Assembly: GCF_011455695.1 (NCBI RefSeq)
Contig: NZ_CP015030.1
Location: 372,001 to 436,000, forward strand
DNA: 64,000 nucleotides
From: Mannheimia granulomatis
Lineage (GTDB): Bacteria; Pseudomonadota; Gammaproteobacteria; Enterobacterales; Pasteurellaceae
Reading direction: 5' to 3'
Shown here: piece by piece, positions 32,573 to 42,067 of the stretch
How the letters are laid out: each line of letters begins with the position of its first letter
How positions within the stretch are numbered: the stretch's first letter is position 1
Made by a program: the position numbers and the translations under genes
The notes under the pieces: generated by a model
Told to the model about the DNA's origin: nothing
Seen by the model: only the letters and a program-made list of their open reading frames with translations
Database searches by the model: none

Positions 32573-33671
32573 TTAAAGCCCAGCTTTCAAACTCGCTTCC
32601 ACAAATTTGTCCAAATCGCCGTCTAGCACTTGTTGTGTAGTGCGGTGCTCCACACCGGTGCGGTGGTCTTTGATACGGGAATCGTCCAATACATACGAGC
32701 GGATCTGACTGCCCCAGCCGATGTCGGATTTATTGTCTTCCATCGCCTGTTTTTCGGCATTTTTCTTGCTCATTTCCAGCTCATACAGCTTCGCTTTAAG
32801 CTGTTTCATTGCCTGATCTTTGTTTTGATGTTGCGAACGTCCGTTCTGACACTGCACCACAATCCCACTTGGCATATGAGTAATTCGCACCGCCGATTCC
32901 GTTTTATTAACGTGCTGACCACCGGCGCCCGAGGCACGGTACACATCAATGCGGAGATCGGCAGGGTTGATCTCAATATCAATATCGTCATCAATTTCAG
33001 GATAAACGAATGCTGCGGAGAATGAGGTATGGCGGCCGTTATTGGCATCAAACGGGCTTTTACGCACCAAGCGGTGAATACCGGTTTCGGTTCTAAACCA
33101 GCCGTAAGCATAATCGCCGGAAATTTTTACGGTGGCGGATTTTATGCCTGCCACATCGCCGTCTGATGCTTCCATTAATTCGGCTTTGAAGCCTTTGGCT
33201 TCTGCCCAGCGTAAATACATTCGCAGCAACATTTCCGTCCAGTCTTGCGCTTCCGTGCCACCTGAGCCGGCCTGTAAGTCCAAATAGCAGTCGGCGCTGT
33301 CATGTGGGCCACTGAACATACGCTTAAATTCTAAATCAGCGAGTTTTTTCTCTAACTCGTCAGCTTCTGCTTGTGCTTCGTTGAAGGTATCCAAATCTTC
33401 GGCTTCTACGGCTAACTCAATCAAGCCTTCCACATCTTCAATGCCTTGTTCTAACGCTTTGATGGTATTGACGATCTGCTCCAACATCGCTCGCTCTTTG
33501 CCGAGTGCCTGTGCCTTTTCCGGCTTGTTCCACACATCAGGCTGTTCCAGCTCGGCATTCACTTCTTCTAAGCGTTCGACTTTATGTTCAAAGTCAAAGA
33601 TACCCCCGAATTACCTCAGTTCGTTGAGATAAATCAGCAAGTTGGCTTTTAATCGGGTTCAATTCAAACAT
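32573..33671 (-). CDS. prfB: Peptide chain release factor 2, with programmed +1 frameshift
   Basis: Release factor 2 terminates translation at UGA and UAA. The gene is in two frames. 25 codons ([20 protein letters not shown], then IRGYL) run from the ATG at 33671 to CTT at 33597, followed by an in-frame TGA (33596-33594). Slipping forward one base gives GAC and opens 340 codons ending at 32573, total 365 residues as in E. coli. The slip site CTTTGAC is preceded by GGGGGTAT, the internal Shine-Dalgarno used to drive the shift. The stop-recognition motif SPF and the catalytic GAGGQHVNK are intact. RF2 thus controls its own level. Confidence 0.96.
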
Positions 33672-33724
33672 TATTTCTTCCTTTTTATTTAAATTCTGCG
33701 TTCAAAATAGAGCGTGATTATACC

Positions 33725-33782
33725 GCAAGCGGTCAAATTTTCGGAATTTTTTGCAAAAAATTTGCCGAATTTCACCGCTTGT
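33725..33782. repeat. Inverted pair of uptake sequences between prfB and selD
   Basis: GCAAGCGGT (33725-33733) faces ACCGCTTGT (33774-33782). Inner arms also pair: AAATTTTCGG with CCGAATTT, and TTTTTTGCAAAAAA lies at the centre. The result is a long hairpin in the divergent promoter region. Confidence 0.8.
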
Positions 33783-33824
33783 TAGAGTACAATAGTACTT
33801 ATTTTGATTGATTATGGAGGCGAG

Positions 33825-34865
33825 ATGTCTGAACCGATTAGATTAACCCAGTTCAGCCATGGGGCGGGTTGAGGCTGTAAGATTTCGCCTAAGGTGTTAG
33901 GGACAATTTTACAAACTCAGCTAGAGAAATTTATCGATCCGAATTTGTTAGTCGGTAATGAAACGGCGGATGATGCGGCGGTTTATGATCTGGGTAATGG
34001 GCAGGCAATTATCAGCACAACGGATTTCTTTATGCCGATTGTGGATGATCCGTTTGACTTCGGGCGGATCGCCTCTGCCAATGCGATTAGCGATATCTTT
34101 GCGATGGGGGGTAAGCCGATTATGGCGATTGCCATTCTTGGATTTCCTGTCAATAAATTGCCGGCGGAAGTCGCTCAACAAATTGTTGAGGGTGGTCGTT
34201 TTGCGTGCCAACAGGCAGGTATTGCCTTAGCAGGCGGACATTCGATTGATTCGCCCGAGCCGATTTTTGGTTTAGCGGTAACCGGCGTGGTGCCAACCGA
34301 GCGTGTAAAACGTAATGCTTCTGCCGTGGCTGGTTGTGAGTTATTCTTAACTAAGCCGTTAGGTATTGGCATTTTAACTACCGCAGAGAAAAAAGGCTTA
34401 CTCAAGCCTGAACATCAGCACTTGGCAAGTGAAGTGATGTGCCAAATCAACTTGATTGGGGCTGAATTTTCTGAGCTTGATGAAGTGACAGCAATGACAG
34501 ATGTAACAGGCTTCGGACTATTAGGGCATTTAAGCGAAGTGTGTCAAGGCTCAAATGTGCGTGCCGAAGTGCATTTTGCCGATATTCAAACCCTTGACGG
34601 CACGAAAGATTATATCGCTTTAGGAGCAGTTCCGGGTGGTACAGCCCGCAATTTCGACAGCTACGGTCATCTAATTTCTGTGATGACAGACGAGCAAAAA
34701 GCGATTTTGTGCGATCCACAAACTTCGGGTGGATTATTGGTTGCAGTGCTGCCACAAGCGGTTGAAAAAATCCAACAAATTGCAAAAAATGCCGGTGTTC
34801 CTTTATTTCATGTTGGTAGATTGCATGAGCAAGAAGAAGGCAAACCGTTAATTGAGGTCATTTAA
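33825..34865 (+). CDS. selD: Selenide, water dikinase SelD, itself a selenoprotein
   Basis: SelD makes selenophosphate from selenide and ATP, the selenium donor for selenocysteine and selenouridine. Translation from the ATG at 33825 (after GGAGGCG) gives [15 protein letters not shown], then TGA at 33870, then [10 protein letters not shown] and the rest. The TGA replaces the catalytic Cys17 of E. coli SelD (here position 16), so it must encode selenocysteine. A SECIS-like hairpin follows. Including Sec the protein has 346 residues. ATP-binding motifs such as [11 protein letters not shown] and ALAGGHSID are present. nudJ overlaps the stop (TAATG). Confidence 0.95.
33870..33901 (+). promoter_or_regulatory. 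Selenocysteine UGA codon with SECIS-like hairpin in selD
   Basis: UGA at 33870-33872 is followed 15 nt later by CCTAA (33888-33892), loop GGTG, TTAGG (33897-33901). A short stem whose loop begins with G and contains the GU step, about 20 nt after the UGA, is the form of bacterial SECIS elements bound by SelB. Confidence 0.8.
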
Positions 34866-35320
34866 TGTTTAAACCGAATGTAACAATGGCTTGCGTGGTG
34901 CATTGCAAAGGCAAATTTCTGTTTGTGGAAGAAATTGAGTACGGCAAACGCACGCTGAATCAGCCTGCAGGGCATTTAGAGGAAAATGAAACTTTGTTGG
35001 AAGGGGCAAGTCGAGAGCTGTTTGAAGAGACTGGTATTCAAGCAGAAATGACAAGCTTGATTAAAATTTATCAATGGAAAGCCCCGCAAATCCAAACCGA
35101 TTATTTGCGTATTTTGTTTGCGGTGGAACTAGATGATTGGCTTAAGCCTCAACCCAAAGATGCAGATATTACCCAAGCGATGTGGCTTACGCTTGATGAG
35201 TTCCATCACTATATTCAGCAAGAGGGGCAGTGTGAGCGAAGTCCGTTGGTGATTCAGTCGGTGCAAGATTATTTAAAAGGCGAGCGTTATCCGTTAGCGA
35301 TTTTGCAAGCGGTGGTTTAG
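34865..35320 (+). CDS. nudJ: NUDIX hydrolase NudJ (phosphatase)
   Basis: A 151-residue NUDIX enzyme. The full NUDIX box reads GHLEENETLLEGASRELFEE then TGI. The start [20 protein letters not shown] and the RYPLAIL end match E. coli NudJ, which hydrolyses nucleoside tri- and diphosphates and thiamine pyrophosphate precursors. Its ATG overlaps the selD stop by one base, so translation is coupled. ubiH follows after 8 bp. Confidence 0.9.
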   Translation: MFKPNVTMACVVHCKGKFLFVEEIEYGKRTLNQPAGHLEENETLLEGASRELFEETGIQAEMTSLIKIYQWKAPQIQTDYLRILFAVELDDWLKPQPKDADITQAMWLTLDEFHHYIQQEGQCERSPLVIQSVQDYLKGERYPLAILQAVV

Positions 35321-35328
35321 GAGTGGGA

Positions 35329-36525
35329 ATGGAAAGGCAGTTTGATGTTGTGATTGTAGGCGGAGCCGTCACCGGTTCGGTGTTGGCGTTGGCGTTAAGC
35401 AGTTTTTGTCAGCACAAAATTTCAATTGCGATTGTCGAAAAATTGTTACCTAACTATGAACAGCAAGGCGGTTTTGATGCGCGCAGCATTGCCTTAGCTG
35501 AAGGCAGTTTGCAAAAAATGAGCCAAATTATCCCGCTTTTAGGCGAGAATTTGCGGGCGATGATTCAATCTATTGCTACTCCAATTCAGCAAATCCAAGT
35601 AGCGGATAAAGGGCATTTTGGCAAAGCAACTTTAAAAGCAACTGAGCAAAATGTTACGCAGCTTGGAGTTGTGGTTGAACTTGCAAAATTAGGTAAAAAT
35701 TTGACCGCTTGCATTGAGAAACAGCCTAATATCAGCTATTTCTGCCCAAATGAAGTAGTGGTAATTGAACGCTCACAACAAGATTGCAGACTCACTTTAG
35801 CCGGCGGTGAGCAACTGAGTTGCCGTTTACTGATTGCCGCAGACGGTATTCAATCAGCGATTGCCAAACAATGTGGCATAGAAACTCTGCAAGTTAAAGA
35901 TTACGGGCAATCGGCGGTGATTGCGAATGTGGAGTTGAGCGAGCATCATCAAAATCAGGCGTTTGAATATTTCACCGAGCAAGGGCCTTTCGCTTTATTG
36001 CCTTTGGCGGGGAATTTTATGTCGTTGGTTTGGTGTGTGAAAGAGGCTGAGACATTAATGCAATTGTCAGATAGTGAATTTTTATCTCGCCTACAGCAGC
36101 AATTTGGTTGGAAATTAGGGCAATTTTTACGTGTAAGCAAGCGGTTTGTTTACCCGTTAATTTTGCAAAAATCGGAATCCCATATTCACCACCGTTTGGC
36201 GGTAGTCGGCAACGCTGCTCAAATGCTGCACCCCGTTGCCGGGCAAGGCTTTAACTTAGGTTTACGAGATCTCTTTACTTTAGCTACATTGGTCACTACT
36301 GCTTTTAATCAAGGCAAAGATATCGGTGAATTTTCGCTGTTATCTGAGTTTGAGCAGCTGCGAGAAAAAGATCAGGCTAGTATGATGAACTCAACAAGCG
36401 GTCTGATTTCACTCTTTTCTTGCGAAATGTTACCTGTGCAAATAGTGCGGAATTTAGCTTTGTTTACGGTTTCACATTCTTCTAACGCGCGTGATTGGGT
36501 AGCAAATAAAGCGTTAGGATGGTAG
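35329..36525 (+). CDS. ubiH: 2-octaprenyl-6-methoxyphenol hydroxylase UbiH
   Basis: A 398-residue FAD-dependent monooxygenase of aerobic ubiquinone synthesis. The FAD-binding start is FDVVIVGGAVTGSVLALALS. DARSIALAEGS and the FAD/NADPH region GNAAQMLHPVAGQGFNLGLR are signatures of the UbiH/F/I family, and the LxPQxxG-type and RD arrangement fits UbiH best. I chose the ATG five bases after AGGAG rather than a GTG that overlaps the ribosome site. It is third in selD-nudJ-ubiH. An uptake sequence lies inside the gene. Confidence 0.88.
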   Translation: MERQFDVVIVGGAVTGSVLALALSSFCQHKISIAIVEKLLPNYEQQGGFDARSIALAEGSLQKMSQIIPLLGENLRAMIQSIATPIQQIQVADKGHFGKATLKATEQNVTQLGVVVELAKLGKNLTACIEKQPNISYFCPNEVVVIERSQQDCRLTLAGGEQLSCRLLIAADGIQSAIAKQCGIETLQVKDYGQSAVIANVELSEHHQNQAFEYFTEQGPFALLPLAGNFMSLVWCVKEAETLMQLSDSEFLSRLQQQFGWKLGQFLRVSKRFVYPLILQKSESHIHHRLAVVGNAAQMLHPVAGQGFNLGLRDLFTLATLVTTAFNQGKDIGEFSLLSEFEQLREKDQASMMNSTSGLISLFSCEMLPVQIVRNLALFTVSHSSNARDWVANKALGW

Positions 36526-36529
36526 TTTA

Positions 36530-36551
36530 AAGGACGTATTCATGCGTCCTT
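36530..36551. terminator. Hairpin between convergent ubiH and kdkA
   Basis: AAGGACG (36530-36536) and CGTCCTT (36545-36551) pair. The inner bases can extend the stem with a wobble. T-tracts are weak on both sides. Confidence 0.6.
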
Positions 36552-36552
36552 A

Positions 36553-37260
36553 TTACGCTAAATAACCTTTCAAAATGGATTGCCAGTCTTCGTCTTTAAA
36601 TAAAATATTTAACCTCTCTTGCTCTTTTTTAAAAGAACGTAACAGGCGGGCTAAATTGCCTTTTTTCCAAATATCGCCTTTTTGAATACGACATTTATCG
36701 AAATCGATCAGCCAAAATTTACCCTTATCGTCCAGTAGAATATTATGAATATTCAAATCAGAATGATGAACTTGGTGATTATGCAAATGGCGGATTAATT
36801 TCCCAATCTGTTCATATTGCTTGGCTGATAAAGCCTGAGATTGTAAGCTTTTACTCAAATCCTGTGTGTTATCCAGTTTTTCCAGCATAATATCGGCACG
36901 ATAGCAACATAAGGTTCTAACCACCTTGATTGCGACAGGACGTGGCACCGGTAAATTCCATGCCAACATTTGCTGTAGCAAGAAAAATTCTTGATATGCC
37001 CGAGTGTGTTTAAATCCGCTAAAGAAATAACTATCTTTCACTAATTTTCCGAATAATCCGCCTCGATAGTAATGACGAAGCACGATGTTTATTCCAAGCT
37101 CAGCCTTAGTTTTTAAAAACCATGTAATACCGCGACCTTTTGAGAAGCCTAGCAAGCGGTCGGAATTTTCAAAATTTTTGCAACTGAGTAATTCTTGGAT
37201 AAACTCGACCTGTTCTTCGGCAACGAGTTCGGCATTAAAGAGATAGTGATTATTTCGCAT
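36553..37260 (-). CDS. kdkA: 3-deoxy-D-manno-octulosonic acid (KDO) kinase KdkA
   Basis: A 235-residue inner-membrane-associated kinase that phosphorylates the single KDO of lipid A-KDO in Pasteurellaceae and related bacteria. It has a protein-kinase-like fold: catalytic HHSDLNIHNILL (about residue 167) and metal-binding WLIDFDKCRI (about residue 187), with RHYYRGGLFGKLVKDSYFF near the N terminus. The length matches Haemophilus KdkA. It is a good marker for this bacterial family. An uptake sequence lies in the 5' part. Confidence 0.92.
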   Translation of the reverse strand: MRNNHYLFNAELVAEEQVEFIQELLSCKNFENSDRLLGFSKGRGITWFLKTKAELGINIVLRHYYRGGLFGKLVKDSYFFSGFKHTRAYQEFFLLQQMLAWNLPVPRPVAIKVVRTLCCYRADIMLEKLDNTQDLSKSLQSQALSAKQYEQIGKLIRHLHNHQVHHSDLNIHNILLDDKGKFWLIDFDKCRIQKGDIWKKGNLARLLRSFKKEQERLNILFKDEDWQSILKGYLA

Positions 37261-37359
37261 GTCTAATATTGTATTTATAACTATGATAGGTCATTTTAGA
37301 GCTATTTTTTTTGATGTCAATTTGTTAGAATTTGCGGCTTATATTTGAGAGGAAAACCA

Positions 37360-38049
37360 ATGACAACGATCTCACCGGAATTAGACACAACAGAAAATAG
37401 GATTTCTGCCGAAGCACAGAAAGTACGCCAAGCGTTATTGGCAAAAGGGATTGAGACCCCGACAGTTGCGCACCGCAAAGATAAAGATAGCCGCCGTGCG
37501 GAAATTCAGCAGCATATGCAAGCAGTATTGGAATTACTCGGCTTAGATTTAACGGACGATAGCCTTGAAGAAACGCCTCATCGCTTGGCAAAAATGTATG
37601 TGGATGAGATTTTTAGCGGATTAGATTATGCCACTTTCCCTAAAATTACCAATATCGAAAACCGAATGAAAGTGAGTGAAATGGTGTTGGTGGATGATAT
37701 TACCTTAACCTCAACCTGTGAACATCATTTTGTGACTATTGATGGCAAAGTGGCGGTAGCGTATTACCCGAAAAAATGGGTGATCGGTTTGTCTAAAATT
37801 AACCGTGTGGTGCAATTTTTTGCCCAACGTCCGCAGGTACAGGAACGTTTTACCGAGCAGATTCTCACGGCATTCCAAACCATTTTAGAAACCGATGATG
37901 TGGCAGTGTATGTGAAAGCGACCCATTTCTGCGTAAAATGCCGTGGTGTAAAAGACACTAACAGCTATACCGTTACCTCGGCTTTCGGCGGCGTGTTCTT
38001 AGATGATCGAGAAACCCGTAAAGAATTTTTAGGTTTATTAAATAAATAA
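37360..38049 (+). CDS. folE: GTP cyclohydrolase I
   Basis: A 229-residue enzyme that opens GTP to dihydroneopterin triphosphate, the first step of folate synthesis. The zinc site is CEHHF with [12 protein letters not shown], and [17 protein letters not shown] is the family signature. I chose the ATG after GAGAGGAAAACCA; a TTG 15 bp earlier overlaps the ribosome site. A strong terminator separates it from truA. folB, another folate gene, is 3.6 kb away. Confidence 0.96.
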   Translation: MTTISPELDTTENRISAEAQKVRQALLAKGIETPTVAHRKDKDSRRAEIQQHMQAVLELLGLDLTDDSLEETPHRLAKMYVDEIFSGLDYATFPKITNIENRMKVSEMVLVDDITLTSTCEHHFVTIDGKVAVAYYPKKWVIGLSKINRVVQFFAQRPQVQERFTEQILTAFQTILETDDVAVYVKATHFCVKCRGVKDTNSYTVTSAFGGVFLDDRETRKEFLGLLNK

Positions 38050-38055
38050 TCGTAG

Positions 38056-38083
38056 GGGCGAAAAATTTTTCGCCCTTATTTTT
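38056..38083 (+). terminator. Terminator of folE
   Basis: GGGCGAAAAATTTTTCGCCC is a perfect palindrome (38056-38075) followed by TTATTTTTG. Confidence 0.88.
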
Positions 38084-38105
38084 GATATTAGGTTTTGAGG
38101 TTGAG

Positions 38106-38891
38106 ATGAAAATTGCATTAGGCATTGAATATGACGGCAGCCGCTATTTTGGCTGGCAACGGCAAGAAGCAGTGGAAAGCGTGCAGCAAAAGTTAGAGCA
38201 GGCATTGTCTGTTGTGGCGGATTCCCCTGTTGAAGTGTTTTGTGCCGGTCGTACCGATGCTGGTGTACACGGCACCGGTCAGGTCGTGCATTTTGGTACT
38301 CGAGCCGTTCGTCCGTTGCAAAGTTGGTGTTTTGGCACGAATGCTCATTTGCCAGACGATATTGCGGTGAAATGGGCAGTTGAGGTAAGCGAGGATTTTC
38401 ACGCTCGTTTTAGTGCAACTGCTCGCCGTTACCGCTATATTATTTTTAACAGTAAATTACGCTCAGCCATTTTGCCTAAAGGTGTAACCCATTTCCATTT
38501 TCCGCTGGATGAAGCCAAAATGCACCAAGCAGGGCAGTTTTTATTAGGCGAAAACGATTTTTCCTCTTTCCGAGCGGCGAAGTGCCAATCCAACACGCCA
38601 TGGCGGAATATTCATCACTTAAATGTATCTCGCCAAGGCGATTATGTGATTGTAGATATTCAAGCGAATGCTTTTGTGCATCACATGGTGCGAAATATTG
38701 TCGGTACCTTACTTGAAATCGGGCAGGGCAGACAGCCTGTAGAATGGGCAAAATGGGTACTCGAGCAACGTAATCGAGAAATTGCCGCCCCTACAGCCAA
38801 AGCGGAAGGTTTATATTTAGTGGAAGTGCATTACCCTGAACACTTTGTGATTCCTAAAACACCATTGGGGCCGCTGTTTTTAGTGGATTAA
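38106..38891 (+). CDS. truA: tRNA pseudouridine(38-40) synthase TruA
   Basis: A 261-residue enzyme that makes pseudouridine at positions 38-40 of the tRNA anticodon arm. The catalytic Asp is in [18 protein letters not shown], and [17 protein letters not shown] is the second signature. I chose the ATG at 38106 ([20 protein letters not shown]), since eight extra upstream codons in frame are not conserved-looking. parE follows 99 bp later. Confidence 0.95.
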   Translation: MKIALGIEYDGSRYFGWQRQEAVESVQQKLEQALSVVADSPVEVFCAGRTDAGVHGTGQVVHFGTRAVRPLQSWCFGTNAHLPDDIAVKWAVEVSEDFHARFSATARRYRYIIFNSKLRSAILPKGVTHFHFPLDEAKMHQAGQFLLGENDFSSFRAAKCQSNTPWRNIHHLNVSRQGDYVIVDIQANAFVHHMVRNIVGTLLEIGQGRQPVEWAKWVLEQRNREIAAPTAKAEGLYLVEVHYPEHFVIPKTPLGPLFLVD

Positions 38892-38990
38892 AGGTTGCAA
38901 GCGGTCTAATTTACCTAAAACTTTGCAAAAGCGGCTAAATTTCCTTAAAATTCAGCCTTATTTTGATTTGATAAGCTAAGAGAAAGAATA

Positions 38991-40904
38991 ATGTCTGAAA
39001 AACGCTATGGGGCGGATGAAATTACCGTTCTGAAAGATCTTGAGCCTGTGCAGCTTCGCCCGGGGATGTACACCGATACCACACGTCCGAACCATTTGGG
39101 GCAAGAGGTGATTGATAATAGTGTGGATGAAGCTCTGTCAGGCTATGCGGATAAAATTGACGTTATTCTTCACACGGATAATTCGTTAGAGGTGATTGAT
39201 AACGGACGAGGAATGCCGGTGGATATTCATTCTACCGAGAAAATTTCCGGCGTAGAGCTGATCTTAACCAAATTACACGCAGGTGGTAAGTTCTCTAATA
39301 AAAACTACACTTTTTCCGGTGGTTTGCACGGGGTGGGGATTTCGGTGGTGAACGCTCTTTCCGAACGTGTAGAAATTCAAATCAAGCGTGGTGGAGAGGT
39401 TTATTCCATTGCGTTTGCCAACGGGGCGAAAGTGGAAGAGTTGACGGTTATCGGTACTTGTCCGAAAAAGCAAACCGGCACGACTGTGCGTTTTTATCCG
39501 AACCCGAAATATTTTGACAGCCCGCGTTTTTCGGTTAGTCGCCTACGCCATTTATTGCGTGCTAAAGCGGTACTTTGCCCGAAACTTACCATTAATTTCA
39601 TTGATAAAATCAATAATACCGAAGAGACTTGGTACTATGAAGATGGCTTATCCGATTATTTGACCGAGGCTTTAAGCGGTTATGAATCGTTGCCGAATCC
39701 GCCATTTATTGGCGATACCTCAGCAGAAACGGAGGCGGTAAGTTGGGCTTTAACGTGGTTGCCTGAAGGTGGGGAATTAGTGGCTGAGAGCTATGTAAAC
39801 CTTATTCCAACGCCGCAGGGCGGTACGCACGTAAACGGTTTACGTAATGGATTGCTCAAAGCGATGGTAGAGTTTTGTGAAATCCATAATTTATTGCCGA
39901 AAGGCGTTAAGCTGACGGCGGATGATGTATGGAACCGTTGTGCTTATGTGCTTTCGCTGAAAATTCAAGAGCCGCAATTTGCAGGGCAAACTAAAGAGCG
40001 TTTGTCTTCTCGCCAAGCCTCAAGTTATGTGGATAATTGCTTAAAAGACGCCTTTAGTTTATGGCTGAATCAAAATGTACAAACAGGAAAATTAATTGCT
40101 GAAATGGCAATTAGTTCTGCTCAAAGTCGTTTACGTGCAGCAAAAAAAGTGGTGCGTAAAAAATTGGTCAGTGGCCCGGCGTTACCGGGCAAATTGGCAG
40201 ATTGTACCGCACAAGACTTAAGCCGTACCGAGCTTTTCTTAGTGGAAGGGGATTCTGCTGGCGGTTCAGCAAAACAGGCTCGAGATAAGGAGTATCAAGC
40301 GATTTTACCGTTGCGTGGTAAGATTTTAAACACTTGGGAAGTATCCTCAGACCAAGTGTTAGCCTCACAAGAGGTTCATGATATTGCGGTGGCATTGGGT
40401 ATCGATCCGGATAGTGATAAATTAGATGAGTTGCGTTATGGGAAAGTCTGTATTCTTGCTGATGCAGATTCAGACGGCTTACATATTGCGACCTTATTAT
40501 GTGCTTTGTTTTTACGCCATTTCCCGAAATTGGTACAAAACGGTCATGTTTACGTCGCAATGCCGCCACTTTATCGTATTGATATTGGTAAAGATGAGGT
40601 GTATTACGCCTTAGATGAAGCGGAAAAAGAAGCAATTTTGGCTCGTCTAGCCAAGAAAAAAGGCAAACCGAATGTGCAGCGTTTTAAAGGGTTGGGTGAA
40701 ATGAACCCTAGCCAGCTACGGGAAACCACAATGGATCCAAGTACCCGTCGTTTAGTGCAGCTCACTTTTGATGAAAATGGTGAGTTGCAAGAGGGGGAAG
40801 TGGATACTTTTGAGATTATGGATATGCTGCTTGGCAAAAAACGGGCAGAAGACCGTAAACAATGGCTACAAAATCGCGGTGATGAAGCGGATTTAGCCGT
40901 GTGA
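38991..40904 (+). CDS. parE: DNA topoisomerase IV subunit B
   Basis: A 637-residue ATPase subunit of the chromosome-decatenating topoisomerase IV. The GHKL ATP site shows RPGMYTDTTRPNHLGQEVID, the Asp of VIDNGRGMP and FSGGLHGVGISVVNALS. The TOPRIM domain has LVEGDSAGGSAKQARDKEYQ and DADSDGLHIATLL, where DSDG distinguishes ParE from GyrB. C-terminal QRFKGLGEMNP is intact. The partner parC is not in the window. A 32-bp palindromic terminator follows. Confidence 0.97.
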   Translation: MSEKRYGADEITVLKDLEPVQLRPGMYTDTTRPNHLGQEVIDNSVDEALSGYADKIDVILHTDNSLEVIDNGRGMPVDIHSTEKISGVELILTKLHAGGKFSNKNYTFSGGLHGVGISVVNALSERVEIQIKRGGEVYSIAFANGAKVEELTVIGTCPKKQTGTTVRFYPNPKYFDSPRFSVSRLRHLLRAKAVLCPKLTINFIDKINNTEETWYYEDGLSDYLTEALSGYESLPNPPFIGDTSAETEAVSWALTWLPEGGELVAESYVNLIPTPQGGTHVNGLRNGLLKAMVEFCEIHNLLPKGVKLTADDVWNRCAYVLSLKIQEPQFAGQTKERLSSRQASSYVDNCLKDAFSLWLNQNVQTGKLIAEMAISSAQSRLRAAKKVVRKKLVSGPALPGKLADCTAQDLSRTELFLVEGDSAGGSAKQARDKEYQAILPLRGKILNTWEVSSDQVLASQEVHDIAVALGIDPDSDKLDELRYGKVCILADADSDGLHIATLLCALFLRHFPKLVQNGHVYVAMPPLYRIDIGKDEVYYALDEAEKEAILARLAKKKGKPNVQRFKGLGEMNPSQLRETTMDPSTRRLVQLTFDENGELQEGEVDTFEIMDMLLGKKRAEDRKQWLQNRGDEADLAV

Positions 40905-40908
40905 TATG

Positions 40909-40940
40909 AAATAGGCATAGTGAATTCACTATGCCTATTT
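40909..40940. terminator. Bidirectional terminator between parE and plsY
   Basis: A 32-bp perfect palindrome with half-site AAATAGGCATAGTGAA, then TTGCCC on the plus strand. A/T ends give T-tracts on both strands, suiting the two convergent genes. Confidence 0.9.
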
Positions 40941-40955
40941 TGCCCTATATGGTTG

Positions 40956-41555
40956 CTATGTTTTCTTTTTCTTAAATCTATCCCAAATTTTGTCTTCTTG
41001 TCCGCGCCATAAGCGTTGAATATTATCGTGATGGCGGTAAACCAACAAGCAGCATACCAGCGCAACAGGAAAGGTAAATTGTGGCTCAAACCACCAAATA
41101 TAAAAAGGTAAAAGTAAGGCTGCCATGACCGCACTTAATGAGGAGTAGCCAAACAGTAGAAAAATGATCAGCCAAGTGCCAACTGCTCCAGCAGCTACAA
41201 TAAAACTCAGCGGTATTATAGCGCCAAAGGCGGTGGCGACTCCTTTACCGCCTCGGAATTGAAAGAAAATCGGAAAAATATGCCCAAGGCAGACCGCTAA
41301 AGCGACAAACCCCAGCTGAGAAGGCGTTAAGGAAAAATAGATCCCCATAGCTACCGGCAAAGTGCCTTTTAATATATCAAATAGCAGTACGCCAAGCGCA
41401 GCACTTTTTCCGCCGATACGTAATACATTAGTTGCTCCGGCATTATGTGAGCCGTTTTCTCTTGGATCAGGCAAGCCGGCTAGCTTACAAAAAATAATCG
41501 CACTTGAGATAGAACCAAGCGAATAGGCGATTAAGATCAATAAATAGGGAATCAT
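40956..41555 (-). CDS. plsY: Glycerol-3-phosphate acyltransferase PlsY
   Basis: A 199-residue membrane enzyme that transfers acyl groups from acyl-phosphate to glycerol-3-phosphate, the first step of phospholipid synthesis. The three conserved loops are visible: [30 protein letters not shown] and [18 protein letters not shown]. Five hydrophobic segments. It is divergent from folB with 75 bp between them, a common arrangement in gammaproteobacteria. Confidence 0.94.
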   Translation of the reverse strand: MIPYLLILIAYSLGSISSAIIFCKLAGLPDPRENGSHNAGATNVLRIGGKSAALGVLLFDILKGTLPVAMGIYFSLTPSQLGFVALAVCLGHIFPIFFQFRGGKGVATAFGAIIPLSFIVAAGAVGTWLIIFLLFGYSSLSAVMAALLLPFYIWWFEPQFTFPVALVCCLLVYRHHDNIQRLWRGQEDKIWDRFKKKKT

Positions 41556-41630
41556 ATTTATAAATTTTCCTGATTAAATTTATCTTGTGCTATATTCTAC
41601 AGAAATTCAGAAAATAAAACAGGACGAAAA

Positions 41631-41990
41631 ATGAGTGATAAAGTTTTTATTCGGGAGCTGACCGCATTTGCTTCTATCGGGGCTTATGATTGGGAACATA
41701 CAATTAAACAACGTTTGGTTTTTAATATTGATATGGCATGGGATTTTTCCCAAGCCGCAAAAACAGATGACGTACAATTTTGCCTAAATTATGCAGAGGT
41801 TTCACAAAAAGTGTTGAATTTTGTGGAGTCGCAACCCTTTAAATTGGTTGAAACAGTGGCTTATCAGTTGGCAGACTTATTACAAAAAGAATATCAACTC
41901 AACTGGGTTCGTATTGAGCTACATAAACCCAAAGCAGTGGCGCAAGCAAGTAGTGTAGGTGTGATTGTTGAACATGGAAATAATCAATAA
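41631..41990 (+). CDS. folB: Dihydroneopterin aldolase FolB
   Basis: A 119-residue folate-pathway enzyme that splits dihydroneopterin to 6-hydroxymethyl-dihydropterin and glycolaldehyde. Motifs are VFIRELTAFASIGAYDWE at the start, the Tyr and Glu in CLNYAEVSQKV, and IELHKPKAVAQASSVGV near the end. Divergent from plsY. An uptake sequence follows the stop. Confidence 0.94.
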   Translation: MSDKVFIRELTAFASIGAYDWEHTIKQRLVFNIDMAWDFSQAAKTDDVQFCLNYAEVSQKVLNFVESQPFKLVETVAYQLADLLQKEYQLNWVRIELHKPKAVAQASSVGVIVEHGNNQ

Positions 41991-42067
41991 AGTTTGCAAA
42001 ATATTAAGAAAATCCGACCGCTTGTTGTAGGCGATTTTCTGTAACAAAAACATTAATTGGAGGAATT

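Noticed and set aside
33894-34865. SelD starting at an internal codon after the TGA
   Set aside because: The conserved N terminus, ribosome site and catalytic position all lie upstream, so the TGA is best read as selenocysteine.
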